From Arthrobacter sp. MN05-02 (GTDB taxonomy: Bacteria > Actinomycetota > Actinomycetes > Actinomycetales > Micrococcaceae), in contig AP018697.1 in NCBI GenBank assembly GCA_004001285.1, positions 1,984,001 through 2,048,000 of the forward strand: a DNA stretch of 64,000 nt, in the 5' to 3' direction. Made by a program: the position numbers and the translations under genes. The notes below the pieces were generated by a model. It did no database searches. It worked only from the letters and a program-made list of their open reading frames with translations, and was not told the DNA's origin. Below are positions 57,717-64,000 of this stretch, piece after piece (position 1 is the stretch's first letter; each line of letters begins with the position of its first letter).

Positions 57717-58457
57717 TCAGGGACCGATGGGGGACGATGCGGACGCGCCGTGCGGTTCGTCGTCGGGTCTCGGTGCGGCTCCGGGCGCGAGCAGCTTCCA
57801 GGAAGCGGCCGCAGCCTCCTGCTCCGCCTCCTTCTTCGAGTGGCCGCAGCCGGAGCCGTACTCCACCCCGCCGATCACGAGGCGCGCGGTGAAGGTACGG
57901 GCGTGATCGGGACCGGCGCCCACCACCTGGTAGTCGATCAGGCCGAGGCGACGGGCGGCGGCCGTCTCCTGGATGCGGGTCTTCCAGTCCGTGCCTTCGC
58001 CGAGGGTCGCCGAATCGCGCAGGAGCGGCCCGATGAGCCTCATGACCATGGCCCTGGCGATCTCGATCCCGTGGCTCAGGTAGGCGGCACCGATGACGGC
58101 CTCCATGGTGTCCGCGAGGATCGAGGCCTTGTCCCGGCCGTTGGTGAGCTTCTCGCCCTGCCCGAGCAGCACATAGCTGCCGAGGTCGAGCGTCCGGGCC
58201 ACCCCGGCGAGCGCCCTGGTGCTGACCACGGCGGACCGTCGCTTGGCGAGCTCACCCTCGGAGAGGTCGGGGTTGTCCCGGTACAGGGCGTCGGTCACCG
58301 ACAGCCCGAGCACCGAGTCGCCCAGGAACTCGAGCCGCTCGTTGGTGGGGATCCCGCCCTTCTCATAGGCGTAGGACCGGTGCGTCAGGGCAAGACGAAG
58401 CGTCCCGGTGTCGATATCGACACCGAGACGCCTCGTGAGTTCTTCTGTATTCTTCAC
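57717..58457 (-). CDS. rnc: Ribonuclease III
   Basis: Cuts double-stranded RNA in rRNA processing and turnover. The 246-residue protein has the signature NERLEFLGDSVLGLSVTD, the second catalytic Asp/Glu pair (KASILADTMEAVIGA) and a C-terminal dsRBD (DWKTRIQETAAARRLG, then GSGCGHSKKEAEQEAAAASW). The C-terminal Pro-rich tail is short. GTG 58457 gives the usual length; no ribosome binding site is clear. It is followed at once by mutM. Confidence 0.93.
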   Translation of the reverse strand: MKNTEELTRRLGVDIDTGTLRLALTHRSYAYEKGGIPTNERLEFLGDSVLGLSVTDALYRDNPDLSEGELAKRRSAVVSTRALAGVARTLDLGSYVLLGQGEKLTNGRDKASILADTMEAVIGAAYLSHGIEIARAMVMRLIGPLLRDSATLGEGTDWKTRIQETAAARRLGLIDYQVVGAGPDHARTFTARLVIGGVEYGSGCGHSKKEAEQEAAAASWKLLAPGAAPRPDDEPHGASASSPIGP

Positions 58458-58531
58458 AACCGCATCAGCTGATCCAGCATCGAACGGGTGCCCACCGCAG
58501 CACCGGGCGTGCAGCAGGCCGCAGCCCGTTG

Positions 58532-58735
58532 TCAGACGTCGGCTACCTTGCGGCCCTTGTACTCGAGGAACAGCGGGGTACCGGCTGAATCGGTGACAAC
58601 CTTGGCCTGGTGGGCGAGGCTGTAGGTGACGCGACCGTTCTCGAGGGTCTTGACCAGCTTGGGGGCGGTTGCCTTCCACTGGGACCGGCGTGCACGGGTA
58701 TTCGCGCGGGACATCTTCCGCTTCGGGACAGCCAC
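58532..58735 (-). CDS. rpmF: 50S ribosomal protein L32
   Basis: A 67-residue basic ribosomal protein ([20 protein letters not shown]). It has no Cys, so it is the zinc-free form. It lies 2 bases after the DUF177 gene, the conserved yceD-rpmF pairing. Confidence 0.94.
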   Translation of the reverse strand: MAVPKRKMSRANTRARRSQWKATAPKLVKTLENGRVTYSLAHQAKVVTDSAGTPLFLEYKGRKVADV

Positions 58736-58737
58736 GG

Positions 58738-59304
58738 CTAACTCTCTTCTCTCTCGTCTGACTCTGACTTGGTTGCCGCGTCGTTTCCGGCGGCGGTGCC
58801 CGTCAGCCCTGCAAGGGCTGACCAGCGAGGATCCAAAACTTCATGGTGGTGGTCCGGATCGTCATTGAGCTGCGCTCCGCATTCGGAACACAGACCCTTG
58901 CAATCCTCCCGGCACACCGGCTGGAATGGCAGCGACGTGACCACCGCATCCCTCAGCACGGGCTCCAGATCGACCGAATCGTTCTCCACCCTGTGCTGAT
59001 CTTCTTCCTCTTCCACCGACAGCGACTCGGAGTCGCTGTAGAAGAAGAGCTCCTGGACGTCCACCTCACGGTCGAACCGCAGCGGCTCCAGGCAACGGCC
59101 GCACTCGCCGGTCACCTCGACGTTTGCCGTACCCGACACCAGGATTCCCTCGTGCACCGATTCGAAACGCAGGTCCAGTTCCATCTCGGAACCCTCCTGC
59201 ACGCCGATCAGGGCAACGCCGAAATCCTTGGGCGCCGGTACATGTTCTTCCACTGTCCGCATGCTTCCCGGACTGCGTCCGAGATCCTTGACGCTGAAAG
59301 TCAA
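58738..59304 (-). CDS. DUF177 (YceD-like) protein
   Basis: A 188-residue acidic protein of the YceD family, which in other bacteria affects 23S rRNA or ribosome assembly. Two Cys pairs look like zinc ligands: CGRCLEPL (about 68-71) and [13 protein letters not shown] (about 131-143). It is paired with rpmF as in most bacteria. The only standard start, TTG 59304, has no ribosome binding site. An AGGAG site lies 5 bases before an in-frame ATC at 59328, so the protein may be eight residues longer with a rare AUC start, or the start region may contain an error. Confidence 0.85.
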   Translation of the reverse strand: MTFSVKDLGRSPGSMRTVEEHVPAPKDFGVALIGVQEGSEMELDLRFESVHEGILVSGTANVEVTGECGRCLEPLRFDREVDVQELFFYSDSESLSVEEEEDQHRVENDSVDLEPVLRDAVVTSLPFQPVCREDCKGLCSECGAQLNDDPDHHHEVLDPRWSALAGLTGTAAGNDAATKSESDEREES

Positions 59305-59419
59305 AGGCGAACTGAGATCGCTGTTGATGATGACTCCTGTAGAACATATGACCGACGTACCATCCTAGCCCGATGAGGCGGGCAGTCCCAAAACGGGCGG
59401 ACCCGTCTACGCTCGAACG

Positions 59420-60016
59420 ATGACGTCCGATCCCCGCCCGGCACCGGCTGACCCGCGTCGCCGTCGGGCGGTCCGTGCCCTGCGCACGTCGGCCGGCATC
59501 GTCACCGCCTGTCTCGTCGCCTGGCTGCTGCTCGCCTATGCGCTGTTCTACAACCCTCCGCTGCGGACGGTCGGAACCGCCGACGCGGTGGTGGTGCTGG
59601 CCGGCGCCGCCGGCGAGAGGCTTCCCGCGGGCCTGCAACTGGTCAAACGCGGCGTCGCCGAAGAACTCGTGCTCTCCTCCACCGGACTGCCGGGCAACTC
59701 CGCGGCCGATGCCCTGTGCGCCGCGGACGACGCCGGCACGACCTGCTTCCGATCGGATCCCCTCACCACGAGGGGTGAAGCGCGTGCGATCGCCGCACTC
59801 GCCCGTGACCGCGGCTGGGACAGGATCGTCGTCGTCACCTCCACCTACCACGTGACCCGCGCCTACACGAACATCTCCCAGTGCTCCGAGGCCGACATCA
59901 CCATGGCCGAATCGACGCCGGATCTCGACGCCGTGGAGTGGCTCGGACGGTTCGTCGAGGAGAGCGTGGCCCTGGCCGCCGCCCTGGCCCGCCCGGCGTG
60001 CGCACGACCGGTCTGA
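59420..60016 (+). CDS. YdcF/SanA-like (DUF218) membrane protein
   Basis: A 198-residue protein with a cytosolic Arg-rich N-tail, one membrane helix (IVTACLVAWLLLAYALFY, about 27-44) and an outer DUF218 domain: ADAVVVLAGAAGERLPAG, STRGEA-like LTTRGEARAIAAL, and VTSTYHVTRA. DUF218 proteins such as SanA and ElyC act in envelope integrity and precursor handling, with uncertain chemistry. ATG start, divergent from the DUF177 gene. Confidence 0.82.
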   Translation: MTSDPRPAPADPRRRRAVRALRTSAGIVTACLVAWLLLAYALFYNPPLRTVGTADAVVVLAGAAGERLPAGLQLVKRGVAEELVLSSTGLPGNSAADALCAADDAGTTCFRSDPLTTRGEARAIAALARDRGWDRIVVVTSTYHVTRAYTNISQCSEADITMAESTPDLDAVEWLGRFVEESVALAAALARPACARPV

Positions 60017-60028
60017 CGCGCCGCCGGA

Positions 60029-60493
60029 TCAGTGCAGGGAACGGTAGACGGCGTCGGGAACGAACGGACGGACGTCGCCGCCCAGGGACGCGACCTCCTT
60101 CAGCAGCGTGGAGGAGACGTGGGCGAACGTCGTACCGGTGGGGACGAAGACTGTCTCGACGTCGGTCAGGTGGCGGTTCATGGTCGCCATGGGGAGCTCG
60201 TAGTCGAAGTCGAGCCCTGATCGCAGCCCTTTCACGAGTGCCGCAGCGCCGTGCTCCCTGCAGAAGTCGGCGACGAGGCCGGGCCCCATGGGGAGTACTG
60301 TCACGCCGGCCAGGTGCGCGAGGCTGTCGCGGCAGAGGGCGATGCGCTCGTCGACGTCGAACCGGTACTTCTTGGCGTAGTTGGTCGACACGGCGACGAT
60401 CACCTCGTCGAACAGGCGGGCGGCACGACCGATGACCTCGATGTGTCCGTTGTGGATGGGATCGAAGGATCCGGGGCAGACGGCGCGGCTCAT
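60029..60493 (-). CDS. coaD: Phosphopantetheine adenylyltransferase
   Basis: Fourth step of CoA synthesis: transfers AMP from ATP to 4'-phosphopantetheine. The 154-residue protein has CPGSFDPIHNGHIEVI with the HxGH ATP site, VKGLRSGLDFDYELPMA, and the C-terminal PTGTTFAHVSSTLLKEVA. ATG 60493 is at the family start. Converges on the YdcF-like gene with a 12-base gap. Confidence 0.95.
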   Translation of the reverse strand: MSRAVCPGSFDPIHNGHIEVIGRAARLFDEVIVAVSTNYAKKYRFDVDERIALCRDSLAHLAGVTVLPMGPGLVADFCREHGAAALVKGLRSGLDFDYELPMATMNRHLTDVETVFVPTGTTFAHVSSTLLKEVASLGGDVRPFVPDAVYRSLH

Positions 60494-60538
60494 GCCACCA
60501 CGGTACCCAGTCATTCCGGCCCGGTGCGCAGGAGCGGC

Positions 60539-60544
60539 GATACT
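60539..60544 (+). promoter_or_regulatory. -10 box of leaderless aminotransferase gene
   Basis: GATACT followed by six bases and then ATG at 60551. There is no ribosome binding site at a usable distance, so the message probably begins at the start codon. Confidence 0.45.
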
Positions 60545-60550
60545 GGTGTC

Positions 60551-61786
60551 ATGACCACAGACGCGCGGGCGGCAGCCATTCCCAGCAGCAGTACGGCACC
60601 CTGGACGAGGGCGGCGCGCGGCGCGAACCTGCTCGGCAGCGACGGCAGTCTCGGCATCACCATCTTCGAGGAGGTGACGGCCCTCGCCCAGAAGCACTCG
60701 GCGATCAACCTCGGACAGGGGTTCCCTGACGAGGACGGTCCGCGCGAGGTCCTCGACGCAGCCCGTGCAGCGATCGCCGACGGCGCCAACCAGTACGCAC
60801 CCGGCCAGGGGCTCGCCGTCCTGCGCCGTGCCATCGCCGCGCACCAGGAACGCTTCTACGGACTGCACGTCGATCCCCAGACCGAGGTGATCGTGAGCAC
60901 GGGCGCCACGGAGTCGATCGCGGCGGCGATCCTCGCGTTCGCCGGCCCGGGCGACGAGGTGCTGACCTTCGAACCCTTCTACGACTCCTACGGGGCCGTC
61001 ATCGGGCTCTCGGGCGCCACCCACACCACCGCCCCCCTGAATGCTCCAGACTTCCAGCCGGACGCGGCAAGCCTCGAGGCCGCCTTCAGCGAGCGCACGC
61101 GGATCGTCGTGGTGAATAATCCGCACAACCCGACCGGCAGCGTCCTCGCCCGGCCGGCGCTCGAGCTCGTCGTGCGGCTGGCGGAACGCTACGGTGCCAT
61201 CATCGTGACGGACGAGGTGTACGAGCACCTCACCTTCGGTGTGCCGCACGTCCCCATCGCCTCGCTGCCCGGCGCGGCGGAGCGCACCCTCACGATCTCC
61301 TCCGCGGGCAAGACCTTCTCGGTCACCGGCTGGAAGGTGGGTTGGCTCAGCGGGCCCGCCGACCTCGTGGCGCAGGTCCGTACCGTGAAGACCTTCCTGA
61401 CCTACACCTCGGGAACACCGTTCCAGGGAGCCGTCGCCCTCGGCCTGGGGCTGCCGGAGGAGTTCTTCGCCTCCGCCGCGGCCACGCTGCGGAAGAAGCG
61501 CGACCTGCTGGGCGAGGGCCTCCGCGCCGCCGGGTTCGAGGTCTTCGAGCCGGAGGGCACGTTCTTCACCATGGTCGATGCCGCGCCCCTGGGTATCGAC
61601 GACGCCACGGACCTGGCACGGCGCCTGCCGTCCCTGATCGGGGTCGCGGCGATCCCGGTGGCGATGTTCTGCCACGAGGAGGGTGCCCGCCGTACGCGCT
61701 CGATGCTGCGGTTCGCGTTCTGCAAGCGGTTCGACGTCATCGAGGAGGGCGCGCGGCGCCTCGCGACACTGCGGGAGCGCGTGTGA
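60551..61786 (+). CDS. Aminotransferase class I/II (PLP), kynurenine/methionine-type
   Basis: A 411-residue PLP transaminase of fold type I. Visible are NLGQGFPDEDGP, NQYAPGQGLAVLRRAI, VVNNPHNPTGS (Asn/Asp for PLP), VTDEVYEHL, and the Lys of SSAGKTFSVTGWKVGW. The sequence is closest in pattern to the YbdL/kynurenine-aminotransferase group, which often acts on methionine or 2-oxo acids. Its stop overlaps the GTG of the next gene (GTGA). The substrate is inferred only. Confidence 0.88.
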   Translation: MTTDARAAAIPSSSTAPWTRAARGANLLGSDGSLGITIFEEVTALAQKHSAINLGQGFPDEDGPREVLDAARAAIADGANQYAPGQGLAVLRRAIAAHQERFYGLHVDPQTEVIVSTGATESIAAAILAFAGPGDEVLTFEPFYDSYGAVIGLSGATHTTAPLNAPDFQPDAASLEAAFSERTRIVVVNNPHNPTGSVLARPALELVVRLAERYGAIIVTDEVYEHLTFGVPHVPIASLPGAAERTLTISSAGKTFSVTGWKVGWLSGPADLVAQVRTVKTFLTYTSGTPFQGAVALGLGLPEEFFASAAATLRKKRDLLGEGLRAAGFEVFEPEGTFFTMVDAAPLGIDDATDLARRLPSLIGVAAIPVAMFCHEEGARRTRSMLRFAFCKRFDVIEEGARRLATLRERV

Positions 61787-62595
61787 GCACGGCTCCCGGC
61801 ACGGACGGAGACTTCGAGGTTCCCGCCCGCTGGCTGCCCGGCGTGGGTGCCTACGCCGAGATCGACGAGGACGCGTACATCGACGGCGCACTGATCCTCA
61901 GCATCGGTGGGGCGCAGCAGTCGCACGTCGACGTGCACCACCCGGAACGGGTGTTCTACGAGTACCTGCAGCGCGTGGCCGCGGTTCTCGACCTGGTGAA
62001 GCCGCCCGGGGCTCCCCTGCGGATCCTGCACCTGGGCGCGGGAGCCCTGACCCTCGTCCGATACGTCCAGGCGACGCGTCCGGGATCCGTGCAGGTCGCC
62101 GTCGACCTGGAAGCAGAACTGGTCGACTTCGTGCTCGATGCCATGCCGCTGGCGGACGGCACGGTGTGCGAGGTCGTCATCGGCGACGCCGCCGACGCCG
62201 TGCTCGAGCAGCCGGATGCGGCCTTCGACGCCGTGGTGCTGGATATCTTCGCGGGGGCGGACGCCCCCGCCCATCTCACCGGTCCGGACTTCGCCGCGCA
62301 CCTCCTGAGGGTCTGCGCCGACGACGGCGTGGTCCTCGTCAACGTCGGCGACGACCCGCCGCTCGCCTTCGCCCGCGCGCAGAGCAGGCAGCTCTCCGCC
62401 CTGGCCACCGCAACGGCCGTCCTCACCGAAGCGGGCATGGTCGGCGGTGCGAGCGCCGGGAACGTCATCATCGCTGCACGCATGGCGCCGTGGCCGGAGT
62501 CCTGGACGTCGGCCCTCCGTGCCGCGGGTCCGCACCCCGCCGCCGTCCTCGTCGACGCCGAGCGGGCGGCGTTCGAGCAGCCCGTGGGGCGGTAG
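61783..62595 (+). CDS. Spermidine-synthase-like / SAM methyltransferase-fold protein
   Basis: A 270-residue protein with a Rossmann-like SAM domain: ILHLGAGALTLVRYV, VAVDLEAELVDFVLDAM, IGDAADAVL and DAVVLDIFAGADAPAHL. It resembles the polyamine synthase-like proteins that actinobacteria annotate as fused spermidine synthases, but it lacks a clear polyamine-binding loop. The GTG overlaps the aminotransferase stop (GTGA), so they are co-translated. The function is open. Confidence 0.75.
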   Translation: MSTAPGTDGDFEVPARWLPGVGAYAEIDEDAYIDGALILSIGGAQQSHVDVHHPERVFYEYLQRVAAVLDLVKPPGAPLRILHLGAGALTLVRYVQATRPGSVQVAVDLEAELVDFVLDAMPLADGTVCEVVIGDAADAVLEQPDAAFDAVVLDIFAGADAPAHLTGPDFAAHLLRVCADDGVVLVNVGDDPPLAFARAQSRQLSALATATAVLTEAGMVGGASAGNVIIAARMAPWPESWTSALRAAGPHPAAVLVDAERAAFEQPVGR

Positions 62596-62760
62596 CTCCG
62601 CCCCCGCCACCGACAGGCCGCGATGTACAGCACGCCACGGGTCGCAGGGCGCGGCGCTTGTCAAGCAGGATTCTTCCTCGCCCAGGTCTGACGGCTCCTC
62701 CTAGCCTTAAAGGGCTTGAGCAGCCGGGCATCGAGGACCGCTCTTCGGAGGACCTGGACC

Positions 62761-63108
62761 ATGAGCCACAAATTGCGAATTACCGTCCGCCTGGACATCG
62801 ATCTCCGCTGGGCACGCATGGATGTGCGAGGGTGCCTGACGGAGGAGAACTGCCGGGCACTCCTGCCGATCGTCCGCCGTAGCTTCCGCATCCTGCAGGA
62901 GCCGAACGTCGTGATCGATGCGAGCAGCGCGCAGCACATCGAGATCGCGGGGATCGACGCCCTCGAACGCCTCGGGATCAGCGGTCTGGAAACCCACCCC
63001 GTCGTCGGCGATTCCCCCGGCACGTGCTCGCTGATCGTGCCCGATGTCCTCCCCTCGTGCCCGGCCCGGTTCCCGCGCCCGCACGGGAGCCACCGCTTCG
63101 CCGCATGA
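62761..63108 (+). CDS. STAS-like small protein, unknown function
   Basis: A 115-residue protein starting MSHKLRITVRLDIDLRW. Pattern beta-strand, helix, VVIDASSAQHIEIAGIDALERL resembles a STAS (anti-sigma-antagonist-like) domain, with the Ser of DASSAQ near the usual phosphorylation position. C-terminal residues are Pro/Arg/His-rich. GGAGG lies 9 bases before the ATG. It stands just upstream of ctaD. I infer STAS from the pattern only. Confidence 0.6.
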   Translation: MSHKLRITVRLDIDLRWARMDVRGCLTEENCRALLPIVRRSFRILQEPNVVIDASSAQHIEIAGIDALERLGISGLETHPVVGDSPGTCSLIVPDVLPSCPARFPRPHGSHRFAA

Positions 63109-63141
63109 ACCTCCCCCACCCCTACCCGGCAGGAGCGGACC

Positions 63142-64000
63142 GTGACCGCTGAATACGCAGATTCGACCCTCGCAGCGAAGCCGGCGGCCGTGCCGGGCAG
63201 CCGGACGAAGGGCCGGATCATCGTGGAGTGGATCACGACGACGGACCACAAGACGATCGGCTACCTGTACATCATCACGTCCTTCGTCTGGTTCTGCCTC
63301 AGCGGGGTCGAGGCGCTCCTGATCCGGGCGGAACTCTTCGCGCCGGGGATGCAGATCCTGCAGACGAAGGAGCAGTACAACCAGCTGTTCACGATGCACG
63401 GGACGATCATGCTGCTCCTCTTCGCGACACCGCTCTTCGCGGGCTTCGCGAACGTCATCATGCCGCTGCAGATCGGTGCACCCGATGTCGCCTTCCCGCG
63501 GCTGAACGCCCTCGCGTACTGGTTCTACCTGTTCGGCGGGATGATCGTCGGCCTGGGCATCTTCACCCCGCAGGGCAGCGCCGCGTTCGGCTGGACCTCC
63601 TATCCACCCCTCGCGAACGTCAGCTTCTCCCCCAGCATCGGCGGGGACCTGTGGGTGTTCGGGCTCGCCCTGACCGGCTTCGGAACCATCCTCGGCTCCG
63701 TCAACTTCATCACCACGATCATCTGCATGCGCGCCCCCGGCATGACCATGTGGCGCATGCCGATCTTCACCTGGAACACTCTGGCGACGTCGGTCCTGGT
63801 CCTCATGGCGTTCCCCGTCCTCGCCGCAGCACTGTTCGCACTCGGCGCGGACCGGCGCTTCGGAGCCCACATCTTCGACCCGGAGAACGGCGGCGCCATC
63901 ATGTGGCAGCACCTGTTCTGGTTCTTCGGCCACCCCGAGGTGTACATCATCGCGCTGCCGTTCTTCGGCATCGTCACGGAGATCTTCCCGGTGTTCAGCC
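63142..64000 (+). CDS. ctaD: Cytochrome c oxidase subunit I (cut by window edge)
   Basis: The first 286 residues of the heme-copper oxidase core subunit. GTG 63142 has AGGAG 6 bases upstream. The N-terminus is followed by [15 protein letters not shown] and membrane helices. The heme His is in [12 protein letters not shown], and near the end [15 protein letters not shown] gives the copper-B His and Tyr. The frame runs open to the end of the window. Subunit II and other partners are not seen here. Confidence 0.93.
   Translation, partial: MTAEYADSTLAAKPAAVPGSRTKGRIIVEWITTTDHKTIGYLYIITSFVWFCLSGVEALLIRAELFAPGMQILQTKEQYNQLFTMHGTIMLLLFATPLFAGFANVIMPLQIGAPDVAFPRLNALAYWFYLFGGMIVGLGIFTPQGSAAFGWTSYPPLANVSFSPSIGGDLWVFGLALTGFGTILGSVNFITTIICMRAPGMTMWRMPIFTWNTLATSVLVLMAFPVLAAALFALGADRRFGAHIFDPENGGAIMWQHLFWFFGHPEVYIIALPFFGIVTEIFPVFS

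Noticed and set aside
58532..58735. Cys-free L32 as an unusual zinc-independent paralogue
   Set aside because: Cys-free L32 is common in actinobacteria, and it is the copy in the standard DUF177-rpmF position, so it is not noteworthy here.

Overview
The window is a high-GC, densely coding chromosomal segment from an actinobacterium. Gene content and order point to the Micrococcaceae, close to Arthrobacter; this is inferred from order and motifs, not from a database search. Actinobacterial markers include a PucR-type FasR regulator in front of fabD-fabH-acpP-fabF, the homodimeric AceE, DUF3052/DUF3145/DUF2469 proteins, frequent GTG starts, ATGA/GTGA coupled operons, leaderless promoters and a class A RNase P RNA. 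The gene neighbourhoods resemble the Rv2228c-Rv2245 and rnhB-lepB-rplS-ffh-ftsY-smc-mutM-rnc-coaD regions of Mycobacterium tuberculosis. I see no insertion sequence, phage, integron or CRISPR array; this is core chromosome.

Layout. 0-5.3 kb: acyl-CoA dehydrogenase and peptide deformylase, an MFS transporter, a gene-poor stretch, rnpB (minus) and divergent yaaA. 5.3-8.0 kb (minus): Nif3-like protein, coiled-coil/zinc-ribbon protein, and an RNase HI joined to a VOC domain. 8.1-13.5 kb: msrA, cysK-cysE, gnd, rlmN, tRNA-Val. 13.5-16.4 kb (minus): two small membrane or secreted proteins, then DUF3052-AhpE-Sir2. 16.7-24.7 kb (plus): aceE, then fasR and the type II fatty acid synthase genes. 24.8-30.3 kb (minus): DUF3145, then the coupled run yraN-comM-dprA-ogt-like-xerC. 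30.5-36.2 kb: a small acidic repeat protein, then on minus rpsP-khpA-rimM-trmD-rplS, two signal peptidases I, rnhB and DUF2469. 36.3-40.7 kb: VOC dioxygenase-like protein, amidohydrolase, alpha/beta hydrolase, ffh. 40.9-50.6 kb: zwf, amt-PII, ftsY, an MFS transporter, smc. 50.8-55.4 kb (plus): oleA, fused oleBC and oleD for head-to-head long-chain olefins. 55.6-64 kb: a LysM-NlpC/P60 wall hydrolase behind a c-di-AMP riboswitch, mutM-rnc-rpmF-DUF177, a YdcF-like protein, coaD, an aminotransferase with a methyltransferase-like protein, a STAS-like protein, and the start of ctaD.

Functional links: aceE and the FAS genes supply acyl chains that OleA would condense, so the window spans part of the route from pyruvate to hydrocarbon. 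SRP parts (ffh, ftsY) and two signal peptidases make most of a secretion pathway. dprA, comM and xerC handle DNA uptake and recombination.

Main points for a second look: (1) ten apparent indels, nearly all in G/C runs or short tandem repeats, break five genes between 39.9 and 56.0 kb, including essential ffh and conserved smc, and probably reflect assembly or sequencing error; (2) an O6-alkylguanine alkyltransferase-family protein whose active-site Cys is Gly (PGHRV); (3) an RNase HI-VOC fusion; (4) a c-di-AMP riboswitch ahead of the wall hydrolase; (5) a repeat protein built on GGSEADLQEQ; (6) a 33-codon ORF in the gene-poor stretch beside rnpB. I found no wholly new multi-gene system.
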